From: Entophlyctis helioformis
Taxonomy: Eukaryota > Chytridiomycota > Chytridiomycetes > Chytridiales > Chytriomycetaceae
Assembly: GCA_025526915.1 (NCBI GenBank)
Contig: JAHLKH010000326.1
Location: 1 to 20,091, forward strand
Length of the DNA stretch: 20,091 nt
Reading direction: 5' to 3'
Part shown: positions 1-9,300 of the stretch, piece by piece
Position numbering within the stretch: the first letter of the stretch is position 1
Layout: each line of letters opens with the position of its first letter
Made by a program: the position numbers and the translations under genes
The notes under the pieces: model-generated
The model's input: the letters and a program-made list of their open reading frames with translations, nothing else
Told to the model about the DNA's origin: nothing
Databases searched by the model: none

Positions 1-914
1 AGGGCTGGCGTGTGCTCGGTTGCTGCACGCGAGCCTCACATGCACGTGGTGGAGAGGAAGGACATGGTGGATCACGTCGCTCGCCGTCCACTTCCACGCA
101 TCCACCAGCGACGTGACCATTGCCTCGATGTTGTCGTGTGTCGTCAGCACGCCCTTTGGCCGTCCTGTGGTGCCGCTCGTGTAAATGATGAGCGCTCCTT
201 GGCTCTTGTCGGCCGCCTTGAACACGGGCGGATCGACTTGTGTGCTGCCTGTAGGGAACGCTGTCGACGGAATCCATCGCACAGACGACGGCAGTTTGGC
301 AGGCAGCGACTCGATGATGTGGTGCAGCGACGGATGGTACAGCACAGTGTCCGATCCCGAGTCTTGGATCGTGTACTCGATCTCTGCAGGCGGATGCGAC
401 GTGCCTTGCGTATGTTGTGTGAGCCAAGGCTGCTGGGGGCGTGCTGGATGCGAGGTGCGAGCTGCTTACACAGGGGAACAGCGATGCCGCCCGCTGCCCA
501 TGTGGCATACAGACTGACGGCGTAGTCGCGACCGCGCGGCATGAGGAACGCAACCCGGCGGCCGCACAGATCGGCGGATGCGTTGGCGAGCGGCTGGCTG
601 CGGGTCTGGGACAGCAGCAGGCTGCGCAGAACCAGGCTGTCTTGCAACACGCTGCCGTACGAGTGGCGGCCGCCCTGTGCGTCCGTGATGGCCGTGCGCT
701 CTGCGTGCGAGTGTGCAGCCTGCAGCAGGCCGAGCGCCGGCACAGGCGTGCTGCTGCTGCTGCTGCTGCTCGTCCATCGGCTTCTGGCGTTTCTTGCGGC
801 AATGCCCGCACCGAGACCGGCAGCGTTGCAGTGGCAGCCGTCCCTCGGCGCACAGCCGCGCTGCACACGCCAAAAGCCTGTCGACGCACGCCTTGAAGCA
901 GCAGCATCTCGCAC
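1..914 (-). CDS. ACSF3-like malonyl/acyl-CoA synthetase, 5' part only
   Basis: AMP-forming ligase of the ANL superfamily. By resemblance to ACSF3 (recalled family knowledge) it would activate malonate or methylmalonate to the CoA thioester in mitochondria. Two exons are readable. The first runs to 470 and ends in ...AVPL plus one base. The second spans 404-40. The intron at 469-405 has a GTAAGC donor and an AAG acceptor, and the splice restores a PLCTSHPPAEIEY reading that fits ACSF3. Exon 2 carries the ATP/AMP-binding P-loop YTSGTTGRPKG at 183-151 and the motif HHVLPLHHVH, followed by a GTGAGG donor at 39, so the gene continues beyond the window. The catalytic C-terminal half is not seen. 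The start is unresolved: the long frame opens at 914 with GTG, not ATG. True ATGs (966, 960, 777) lie in other frames, so an upstream exon or a base error is likely. The N-terminus is Arg- and Ser-rich with few acids, as in a mitochondrial presequence. Its 5' end lies about 60 bp past the stop of the Munc13-like gene on the same strand. Confidence 0.8.
751..770. repeat. CTG/CAG trinucleotide tract
   Basis: An uninterrupted run of CTG on the plus strand. It encodes a run of serines (AGC) in the ACSF3-like frame, or glutamines in the overlapping frame that has an ATG at 777. It sits in the non-conserved N-terminal leader, where length variation would be tolerated. Confidence 0.85.
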
Positions 915-932
915 GATCTCGCACGATCTCGC
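901..932. repeat. 10-bp tandem repeat GCACGATCTC
   Basis: Two perfect adjacent copies (911-920 and 921-930) with partial copies on each side. It lies in the short gap between the Munc13-like gene and the ACSF3-like gene, or in the leader of the latter. No function can be assigned. Confidence 0.7.
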
Positions 933-976
933 CAGTCAAAGCCACAACACGGCCGTTCATTCGCATCGTGCTCGCT

Positions 977-3900
977 TCAACGGCTGGCAGCATGCGCCGG
1001 TGCAAAGGCCGCAATGCTCGCGTCAATCAGCGACCGCAGCTCAAGGTACTTTGGCGTCTCCAGCTGGTCCAGCCCAAGCCCCACAGGCAGCCCGTCCACG
1101 TCGCAGTAGAACAGGGGCCTTGAGGAACTCGACGACGCGCTCAATGATCTGGATCTGGCGCCGGTCTTCCTCGGCAAACGTGGTGCGTCCACCTGCGGCT
1201 GCCGAGCTGGCTGCTGGCGGCATGGCAACGCCGCTGGACGTGGCCTGCAGATGTGCGACGGGCGGAATGCGCATCATGACCGTTTCGAGCGTGTGCAGTA
1301 TCTCGTGCCACAGGAGATTGACGGAGCGCGGGTGGCCGGGTCTGTGCGCACATGCTCGTCGTCAAAGTGATGGTATGTGGGTGCTGCAAGGGCGTCGCCT
1401 GCGTCGGCATGGTCGGCATGGTCGGCATCCACGGGCTTCTGAGGCGCTTTCAGCGACTCTCGCAGATGGGGATAGTTTTCCAGCAGCTGCGCTTCAAACC
1501 GCCGATCGGCATTGGCATTAAAGACTGGACAGCAACCTGATCAATGTAGGCGAGCATTCGGGCCCATGGCAGCCTCGATGTCCGGGTCGGTGATCTCTGC
1601 ATTTTGAGAGAACCAGTACTTGGATGGCGCTCTTGCCGAGACAATCTGTTGGCAGCTGGGTCTTGACGAGTTTGACCACCTGTCATTCCACCGGATCCCG
1701 CTCATGCGTCAGCGAGTCCATCAATGTGTTCTGTGCCATGCCCACAAGAAGCCGCCATGCCACTCACCTGCCCGACATAGATCCGCAGCATGTCCTCAAT
1801 CGCAAAGTAGAACATCTCCTCGGCACGCTGGATGTACCAGGCCGTGTCGTCAATCTCGCCAATCTTGCGCACACGCAGAAAACAGCACGCCTGGATTCAG
1901 GTCCAGCTGCAGGTCGTGCGACAAAAAGTCCTGGAACGTCGCGTCATTGAGCGATAGCGTGCTGGCTCCACACTCGACATCAAACCCAAAGCTGTTGTTG
2001 TGCATGACCGTTAGGAACAGCGTGGCCTGCGCATCCGTCGCGTTCAGCGGGATCGTGACAGGCGCAACGTCGTTCCAGACTGGGTTGACGGTCGCGTTGG
2101 CCACACGCGTCGAGCCAAGGACTTCGTCATTGACCTTGACCGTGACGTACGGATCGGATGTCGTCCAGTTCTTGGCTGCGATTCCCGTGGCACGGATGAT
2201 CTTGATGTCAAAGTGCTGCTCGTCAAACGGCATGATGCGTCTCGCTGTGGGCGAGACCACCATGGCGGCCTTTTCAGAGACCTTGAGGGCATCAAGCACC
2301 TTGCGCAGGTTCATCTGAGCCGCAAAGATGTTGTTGGACTGCGTGCAATGCTGCATACCAGCAACAGCGTTTCAGCATCAGTCCCTGGGCTGCGCACATC
2401 TCATCCGGCAGCACGCATCTATACCTCGCGGGTGAACAAAATCTTGTCGGCATTGCTCTGGTCAAGACGGTCAAAGTCGGCAAACATGAGCCGGCAGTAC
2501 TCTTGCAGCGCTTTGCTCATGGCCTTGATAAAGTTGCGTGCAAGCTGGTCGCGTCTGACAGAGTCGGTAAAGTTGAACTGCGTCATAAAGTCAAGGCCGC
2601 TCTGGAAGGACGCAAACAGATCCAGGACAGACGTCGAGTTCATGGCCATGGGCGGTAGAACGGGCTCAAATCCGCCGGCTTTGTCGAGCTCGTACGCACG
2701 GACGACCCACTCGATCCACTTTTGGTCTGTGCGCGTCAGCCATTGGTCAATGTACGGCGCAAACAGCGAGTCGACCTCGAGGTTCTTGTTGAGTCTGTGC
2801 ATCAGGACGCGCATGTCAGCAAAAGCAGCATTTGGACACAGAGCATGGCAACAAAGTCGCTACGCACGGAATATTGGCCTCGACACACAGATCAAAGAGA
2901 TCGCGCACGTTCATGTACAGGTCAAGCATCTGCGAGATGTCGGCGTCGGGGCCAAGGAACGAGATGTTGAGGATATCGCCATTGACGGTTTTGAGGTACG
3001 CCTCGCCTGCAATCAGGTGGATCTGGCAGTCTCCAAAGAAGGTGTCTGGAAAGTACGTGCGGTACTTGGTCAGGTCGCTCTTGACTGCCTGCAGCAGCTT
3101 GGTGAGACGCAATATCTGCTGGTCCTTGTCGGCAAACGCACGCTCAAGCTTGGTGTAGATCTCATGGTAGCGTCTGATGGAAGCCTCCTGTGTTGTCAAA
3201 GAGAGGAGCGTCAGTCGTCCGAGAAGCAGATGAGAAACAGGCAGGCGGTCACGGGCCGAATGCCGGCATGTGCACTTGCCCAGATCTCGCGGCGGACATT
3301 GTCTTTAAGGTACTCTGGGTTCTTGGCCTCGATGTACCGCTCCTGCCAAAGGGGCTCGTCATTGATTTCCTTGAGCATGTACGTGCACAGCAGGAGTGTG
3401 TTGTTGCAGTTTTCGGGAGTGAGGCTCTTGCGGTGGATGTAGTCCAGAAACTGCTGGACCTGGCGTAACAGCGCCGCCTGGATCTTTTCATAAATGGACA
3501 TCAATATGGATGCCTGTTGTGCGAGTGGGCGGGTGGCATGCACGTCAGATTGAGGTTTCCGAGACGCCAGATGTGCAGCAAATGCTCGCAAGCGCATACA
3601 TCGCGGAATCTCATCTGATCGTGATTGGAGACAATCTTGCGGATCTCTTTGAACTTTGGGTACAGGTCCTCGAGCATGAGCACGCCCTCGTCGTACTTGT
3701 GCACCATGGCCTCAAATGCAACAATCTCCTTGTAGTCCTTGGATATGCGCATCCTGAACGCACACTCGCTGAGGATGGCCTTGGACAGCCGCGACAGGGT
3801 CGCTGAGCCATCATGGCCCGAGGCAACCTCTGCATCGAAACAGTGGTCGACTAGCGCCTTGTACACCTTTTCAGCCTCGTTCAAGGGAAGCGGCTGGATA

Positions 3901-5253
3901 GGCTGCATGTTTGGCGGGAGGATCTGTACACACAGTACACGCAATGTGCGTTTTGTCGACGTCCAAGTGGGTGGCATGTGGTGAGTGGAATGGCTGCCAA
4001 ATGGATCCCTTCCATGTGGCGGCGTTCATGGCGACTAAACTCAGCCAAGTGCACTCACATTGCGCACAACGGATGGGAAGCGCAGAGTATACACGTTGAT
4101 GAATCCCTGAATGCGAGCCATTTCCCGTTTCTTGAAGCTGTCGTATGCCTGCAGACTCGGAAAGTCGGGCGGCTGGTATCCAGGCGTGCGATCGCGTGCC
4201 AGATCCTCAAGGATACCCCTGAGTTCGACAAACACGGCAGTCTCGTTGCGTCTCCGGCGTGCTTCCTGAACAAACCGCTGGTGCTCAGCTTGCGGCATGC
4301 TAAAGATATCGCGCAAGCCATCGGCTAGGTTCAGCGACGCTCCCAGATCCTGGCGGGTTTGCGACGCCGTCTTTGCAAACTTTGACACGACCGCCTTGTA
4401 GTCCTCGGTCTTGAAGAGCGGGTGACTGATGACCTTGGCATGAGGCTCTGCTGACTGGATCGCCTGGCTCAAGGTCGAGACAAACAGCCTGACGGTCTGG
4501 AACAGGACCTGGTCAAACTGATCGGGAGTCTGCGTCGGGGAGTGTGGAATGCATGCTGCACAGACACGGGCGACTTCGGCGATGAGCATCTTCATATCCG
4601 AGAACCGCATGATGTTCGCAGACAGGGAAATGGCAAGGTTCTCGGACAGCAGTCTGTCGTGGCAAGGCCCTCATCAGCGATCACGCCGCGCAGCCATTGA
4701 CGACCACGGCGCTCAGTACGCACCTCTGGCCGGCACGGATAAAGGTCAGCGAGCGGATGTCGAGGCTTGCCTCGGGCACCTTGCTGATGGCCTTGATCTG
4801 GTCGGCCAGCTTGTCACGGAACTTCTTGAGCGACAGCAGCGAGATGCGGATCGAGTCGCCATGCACAGCAGTGATGATGGTTGCCGTCAGCGTGTCGCCG
4901 ACCAGGTGGCCAGTGCTGCTGCTGCTGCCGCCGCCGCCGCTTGCGTGTGCGCCTGCAGCGACTGGACCTGCTGCCGCAGAGCCGCTTGGGTCGGGAGCAC
5001 CCTGCGACTCGACCACGGGAAAGACAATGTAGTCCAGCGCACGCTCATAGAGCTCTCGTGGCCGATGTCCTGTGCGGGTCTGCTTGCGCAGAGTGTGCAG
5101 CGTGCCCAGTCGGTTGGTGAGCGTGCCCGAGATGCCCGCCATCGTGGCCAGGCTCGGATGCGCATGCTGCTGCCGCTGCCGCTGGCCCGAACTCTCTGTG
5201 CCGTAGGCCTGCGACGGCAGCCGCCGTGACCCAATGCTGACACTGCCGCTCAT
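977..5253 (-). CDS. Munc13/Ync13-like C2-MHD protein, 3' end disrupted
   Basis: Relative of Munc13/UNC-13 proteins (fungal Ync13 group), which tether vesicles and prime SNAREs at the plasma membrane. Start chosen at ATG 5253, after which reading becomes clearly protein-like. Exons: 5253-4724, 4653-4059, 3923-3600, 3513-3280, 3187-2868, 2794-2425, 2338-1768, then 1730-977. All splice phases match. Exons 5-6 hold the MHD1 region (VRDLFDLCVEANIP, then LFAPYIDQWL and WIEWVVRAYELD). Exon 7 holds a C2 domain (FDIKIIRATGI, SDPYVTVKV, NPVWND). The tail contains NLLWHEILHTLE and GLGLDQLETPKYLEL, like an MHD2 end. The intron at 3279-3188 needs a GC donor. The first six exons are open. Exon 7 has one extra T in the run at 1882-1879, and the last ~0.75 kb has an in-frame TGA (1685-1683) and about five single-base frame changes, so it is either decaying or badly sequenced. 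Family assignment is firm; intactness is not. Confidence 0.8.
1403..1429. repeat. 9-bp tandem repeat, three copies
   Basis: GTCGGCATG three times in a row, the last copy imperfect at its final base. On the minus strand it encodes an acidic His-Ala-Asp repeat in the tail of the Munc13-like protein, between the segment LLENYPHLRESL and the segment NLLWHEILHTLE. It looks like a flexible linker. Confidence 0.75.
3188..3279 (-). other. GC-AG intron in the Munc13-like gene
   Basis: The exon ends ...CGC GAG ATC TGG and is followed by GCAAGT. The acceptor is ...ACAACACAG before GAG GCT TCC. Splicing at GC keeps the frame (REIW to EASIRRYHE). Using the nearby GT (GCAA|GTGCAC) puts the next exon out of frame. 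CTGAC about 25 nt before the acceptor could be the branch site. Confidence 0.7.
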
Positions 5254-5921
5254 CGAGGCGAGTGGTGGCGCGGGTTGTGCAATCGGGTTGAGAGGTTCGG
5301 TTGAAGGACAAGTGCTGCCAAGGCGAGCGGAGCCAGCGACAGCGGTCCGAGCGTCTGCTGGGAAACACGCACGAGTCGTGCACGCACATGGGGCGTGTGT
5401 GCTGCTGGAGGAGCCCAGATGCGCCAGATCCCTGCTCGGCCGCCTTTCCCTCGTCCCCGGCATCCCCTTGCACACATGGAAACACATGCAGCAGCACTGT
5501 GCTGCCAGTGTCGATTCAAATCTCTCGGCCCAAGTGGCAGCCATTTCTTTGTGTCTTTGAACGGATATGCCATGCATGTCCCAGCAGGACAGAGCGATGA
5601 CGTGTTGTCTGTTGCATTGCAACCAATGCACGCACGAATGGCCGTTTGGTTTTGGACGTGCCGTCTCTCTCTCTCTTCCAGATGCAGATTGACAATGCTC
5701 AATGAATGCACACACATCCTTCAAGTCTCTGGCTCACAATCGCATCTGACTGCCACCTTCCAGATGCTTGCAGTGACTTGTGGTGCGTGTGGCCGGCACG
5801 GATCTGGCGCTTTCTGAACGGCGGCATGCCACGAGCACGCTTGAAGCAGTCCAAAAGTAGCTGGACGGGACACTGGCGAGTCCAAAAAGTGTGGTAGAGT
5901 GTGCGACGAGAAAAAAGTGAG
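5254..5921. other. Non-coding region upstream of the Munc13-like gene
   Basis: No convincing gene is seen between the Munc13-like start codon and tRNA-Leu. A reading frame continues upstream of ATG 5253 to 5724, but it is Cys/His/Arg-rich and shows no family pattern, so I treat it as 5' UTR and promoter. A short CT microsatellite lies near 5664-5680. The Munc13-like promoter should be here. The T-run at 5911-5916 is the tRNA-Leu terminator. Confidence 0.6.
5911..5916 (-). terminator. Pol III terminator of tRNA-Leu
   Basis: Six T residues on the minus strand, 5 nt past the discriminator base of tRNA-Leu. This is the standard oligo-T stop for RNA polymerase III. Confidence 0.9.
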
Positions 5922-6003
5922 TGAGCGAAGTGGGATTCGAACCCACGCCTCCGGAGAGACCACGGCCTTAACGTGGCGCCTTGGACCGCTCGGCCATCCG
6001 CCC
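5922..6003 (-). tRNA. tRNA-Leu (anticodon AAG)
   Basis: An 82-nt class II tRNA without an intron. The acceptor pairs GGGCGGA with TTCGCTC (two G-U pairs), discriminator A. The D-arm has GGCCGAGCGGTC. The anticodon stem CCACG/CGTGG closes loop TTAAGGC, giving AAG at 5969-5967. A long variable arm follows. The T-arm is GTGGG TTCGAAT CCCAC and includes the B box GGTTCGAATCC. It reads CUU leucine codons and, through inosine, CUC. Its 5' end is 13 bp from the retrotransposon edge, so the element now occupies its upstream TFIIIB-binding side. Confidence 0.96.
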
Positions 6004-6016
6004 TAAACACATGACC

Positions 6017-6331
6017 TGTAGCGGGCCAAGTCTGTGCAGTCGGTCAGATACGCTTCATTACACACACGTGGTAGCATTCAAGGCCGAACCTGTGCAGTCG
6101 GTCAGATACGCTTAGAGCCGACTGCACGCAGGGCAAGGCACGCTTTAAGTACGCGGCCTAACACACTCGACATGAGGCAACAGCCCGAAACAACTTGTGG
6201 CGTCTAGGCGCGCCCCAACTGTGGGTTGCGCCCCTCGGCCGAATGGCCGAGTCTCATGTCCAATCCTGAGACATCGAGAGGCGCATCCCCCTGGAGGCGA
6301 TCCACCGAGCTAGGCGGCTGAGCCCGTAACA
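6017..6331 (-). repeat. 3' LTR of the Ty3/Gypsy element
   Basis: A 315-bp terminal repeat that matches 11478-11792 throughout as far as I can read, offset 5461. On the element strand it runs TGTTAC...GCTACA, the canonical TG/CA ends. The first part (U3 side) also encodes the last 42 residues of Pol, which stops at 6204-6206. The outer edge is 13 bp from tRNA-Leu. Confidence 0.96.
6032..6113. repeat. 24-bp direct repeat and inverted repeat inside the LTR
   Basis: CTGTGCAGTCGGTCAGATAC plus GCTT occurs at 6032-6055 and again at 6090-6113, 58 bp apart. GGCC precedes both copies at the same distance. The second copy is followed by CCGACTGCAC (6118-6127), the reverse complement of its GTGCAGTCGG (6092-6101), allowing a 10-bp hairpin. 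The same set is at 11493-11516 and 11551-11574 in the other LTR. The repeats lie near the U5 end of the LTR in element orientation. Confidence 0.9.
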
Positions 6332-9300
6332 TTCCTCCCTTCCTAGAGGACGTCACGTCCGCAGACGACAAGGCCGGGCGAGCGCGTTGCACAATGGGAA
6401 CGCCGCGCGTGTCGCGCCGAATGCCAGTAACGGCAGGTGCTGGTGCCGCGATGCGTGGCGGAGCGGCCGCTGCTGCTGGAACCGGCGTGAGCGGCTGATT
6501 GGAAGCTCCTCCGTAGAACACGTCCGTCTGCGGGCTGTAGTACGGTGCGAGGTGGTCGCCATTGACAAGATTCTCGAGCATGGATCCGTTGGCGCGCATC
6601 AATCGGTACGTGTCGTTGGGCCCGACCTCCTGCACAATGTATGGCCCGGTCCACGAGAGCTCAAACTTGGTCTTGTCGTGATGCTTCTGCTTGACGTACT
6701 CGCCCACGACAAACCGATCTGCTTGCACCGTGTGCGTCGTGTTGTAGCGCTCCTCCATGCGTTTGGCCTGAGCCTGCGATCGTACGTACGCGGCCTGGCG
6801 TGCAAGACCGACCTCATCGAGACCGCGGGCGGTCCAGGCGGCCATGTCCTGCCAGTCCTTGGGATCGTACTCATGCGGCAGGCTGTCATCTCCGAGTAGG
6901 CGCGGCTCGACTCCAAACAGCAAGTAGAACGGCGAGTAGCCCGTGACCTCATGGCGCCGCGTGCGCAGCGCGAGCAGCGCCTGCGGCACGTACTTGTCCC
7001 AGCGCTCGGGCGATCCGGCGCACAGCTTGGTGAGAGTGGCGTTCAACGACCGGTGCATGCGCTCGACGGCTCCATTCGTGCGCGGGTGGTACGGCGTCGA
7101 CGGCAGGTGGTTGGTCGCTTGCAGCTTGAGATACTCGCGCAGACCGTCGTTGGTGAACACGTTCGCGCGATCCGTGATAATCTCGCGTGGTGCACCAAAC
7201 TGGCACAGGATCTCCTCGTAGATGAACTTGGCGGCGGTCGTGGCGTCGCGGTTGGGATACGCCTTGGCCACCACCCAGCGTGTGGCGTAGTCGATCGCGG
7301 TGAACAGCTGCGTGTTGCCGTCGGCCGTCGCAGGCAGATCCTGCACAATATCCACCCCCCACCTCTCAAAGGGCAGCGCGGCGGGCTCGAGCGGATGCAG
7401 CGGGTTGCGAACCGACGGCGCTGGCGTCTCGTGCAGCTGACAGACCGAGCAGCGGCGCACAAACTCGATCAGCTCAGCCTCCATGTTGGGCCACCAGTAG
7501 CGCGTCTGCAGCACGCCATACAGCGAGGCGGCTCCCATGTGGCCGAGCGTGCGGTGGAACTTGTCCATGATGGCGTCGCGCTCCGTAGACACAATGAATG
7601 GCACCACAAACTCCTTGCCGTTGACCATGACCCGTCGCTGCAGAGTGTCGTCGCGCAGCACAAACAGGCGGTTCTGCTGCGAGATCAGAGCAGTGTGGCG
7701 CGGCGACAGACCAGGCGGCACCGTGTTGTTGAGCTTGAACTGGAGCGCGTGCATCGGCCAATCGCGCTCTGGATCCAGCTGCGGCGGTGCGGCTGGTGCG
7801 GCTTCCAGTGGGTGCAGCTGAACAGCGTCAGCGCGAATGCCATACGGGTCAGCATCGATGATCGGAACCGCGGGCTCGGGCAGGTCGGTGCGGCGGGACG
7901 GCGCGTCTGCAGGCTGCCACTTGCCAGGCGTGTACTCCAGCGACGGCCCGTAGTGCTCAAACTCCAGCTGCCAACCCCACTGACGTGGCCCGGGTCGATT
8001 CAGCCCCTTCAGCCACGTCAGCGGCTGGTGATCCGTGTGCACAATCGTGCGGACGCCATCCACATAACAGCGCCAAGTGCGCAGCGCGTGAATCACAGCC
8101 ATCGCCTCGCGCTCGGTCGCCGAGTAGTTGCGTTCCGCCGGCGACAGCTTGTGCGACAAGAACGCGATCGGTTGGTGGCCCTTGCCGTGGTCCTGCGAGA
8201 GCACGCCGCCGACGGCGTCCTGGCTGGCATCCGTCCATACGTGCATTGGCTTGCTGAAGTCTGGCGCGGCGCAGACGGGCGCCGAGACGAGCGCGTCCTT
8301 GAGCGCCTGGAACGCCGCCATCTCGTCCGGGCCCATGGCGAACGGCACGTCCTTGCGTGTAAGGCGGTTGAGCGGGATGGCGATGCGGCCGTAGTCGCGG
8401 ACAAAGCGGCGATAGTAGTTGCAAAGCCCCATGAACGACTGCAACTGTACCAACTCCTTAGGCACTGGCCAGCTGGCAATCGCCTCCAGCTTGCGCGGAT
8501 CCGGCCGAATGCCCGCGGCCGAGACCAGGTGGCCGCAGTATTCGACTTCGTCGAGGCCGAACCGACACTTCTTGGCGTTGGCGACCAGCCCGTACTTGGC
8601 CAGCCGCTCAAAGATCAGTCGAACGCGCTCCTGCAGCTGTTGGTCATCAGGCGCGTACACAAGGATGTCATCAAGATAGACGACACAAATGCTATCGACC
8701 AAACCCTCCAGCACACGATTCATCATGCGCTGGTAGGTGGCCGGCGCATTTCTCAGCCCAAATGGCATAGCCAAGTACTCAAACTGTCCATACCGCGTGT
8801 TGAATGCAGTGTATTGGACTGAGTCTTCAGCCATGGGCACCTGCTGGTAGCCAGACTGCATGTCCAGCACCGCAAAGCGCCGCATGCCATACAACCGATC
8901 CAGGTTGTCATCAATGCGCGGCAAACCCGTCGCATCGGCTTTGGTCTGCTGGTTCAGTGCGCGATAATCTACGCACATCCGCAGCGTGCCGTCCTTCTTT
9001 TTGACAAAGAGGATCGGCAGCGACCATGGGCTGCTGCTGGGGCGGATGACGCCAGCCTCCAGCAGCGCGATCAGCTGCTTGCGCACCTCATCGAGCTCTC
9101 GCGGGCTCATGCGGTACGCCTGCCGCTTGACCGGCGTGCTGTCCAACAGCTCAATCCGGTGCATGCCATGCTCACCCAGCTGGGCCAGCTCTTTAGAAAT
9201 TTTGAGCTTGCTACCAGCGGGCGGGAGGACGCCAGGGAACTCCCTGCGCAAGGTCTCGACCCACTCGGGGAACGATCCATCCTCCTCCGGAGTGGCGGCG

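Noticed and set aside
541..1521. 326-codon open frame on the plus strand
   Set aside because: Antisense to the ACSF3-like exon and the tail of the Munc13-like gene, with low-complexity translation.
1540..1558. Very short introns (12-34 nt) to explain the Munc13-like frame breaks
   Set aside because: All other introns are 65-135 nt with normal signals; the supposed mini-introns lack consistent ends, so base changes are simpler.
2213..3442. 409-codon open frame on the plus strand
   Set aside because: It lies opposite exons 4-7 of the Munc13-like gene and runs straight through their introns without family similarity.
5254..5724. N-terminal extension of the Munc13-like protein upstream of ATG 5253
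   Set aside because: The open frame continues, but its translation is Cys/His-rich and unlike the rest of the protein; ATG 5253 begins sensible sequence.
6204..6700. Chromodomain at the integrase C-terminus
   Set aside because: After the GPY motif the sequence is Pro/Ala-rich and then LTR-encoded; no chromodomain aromatic pattern is visible.
6951..8822. 623-codon open frame on the plus strand
   Set aside because: It is antisense to pol, which has full protease, RT, RNase H and integrase motifs. The plus-strand translation is Arg/His-rich with no family pattern; GC-rich codon bias explains the openness.
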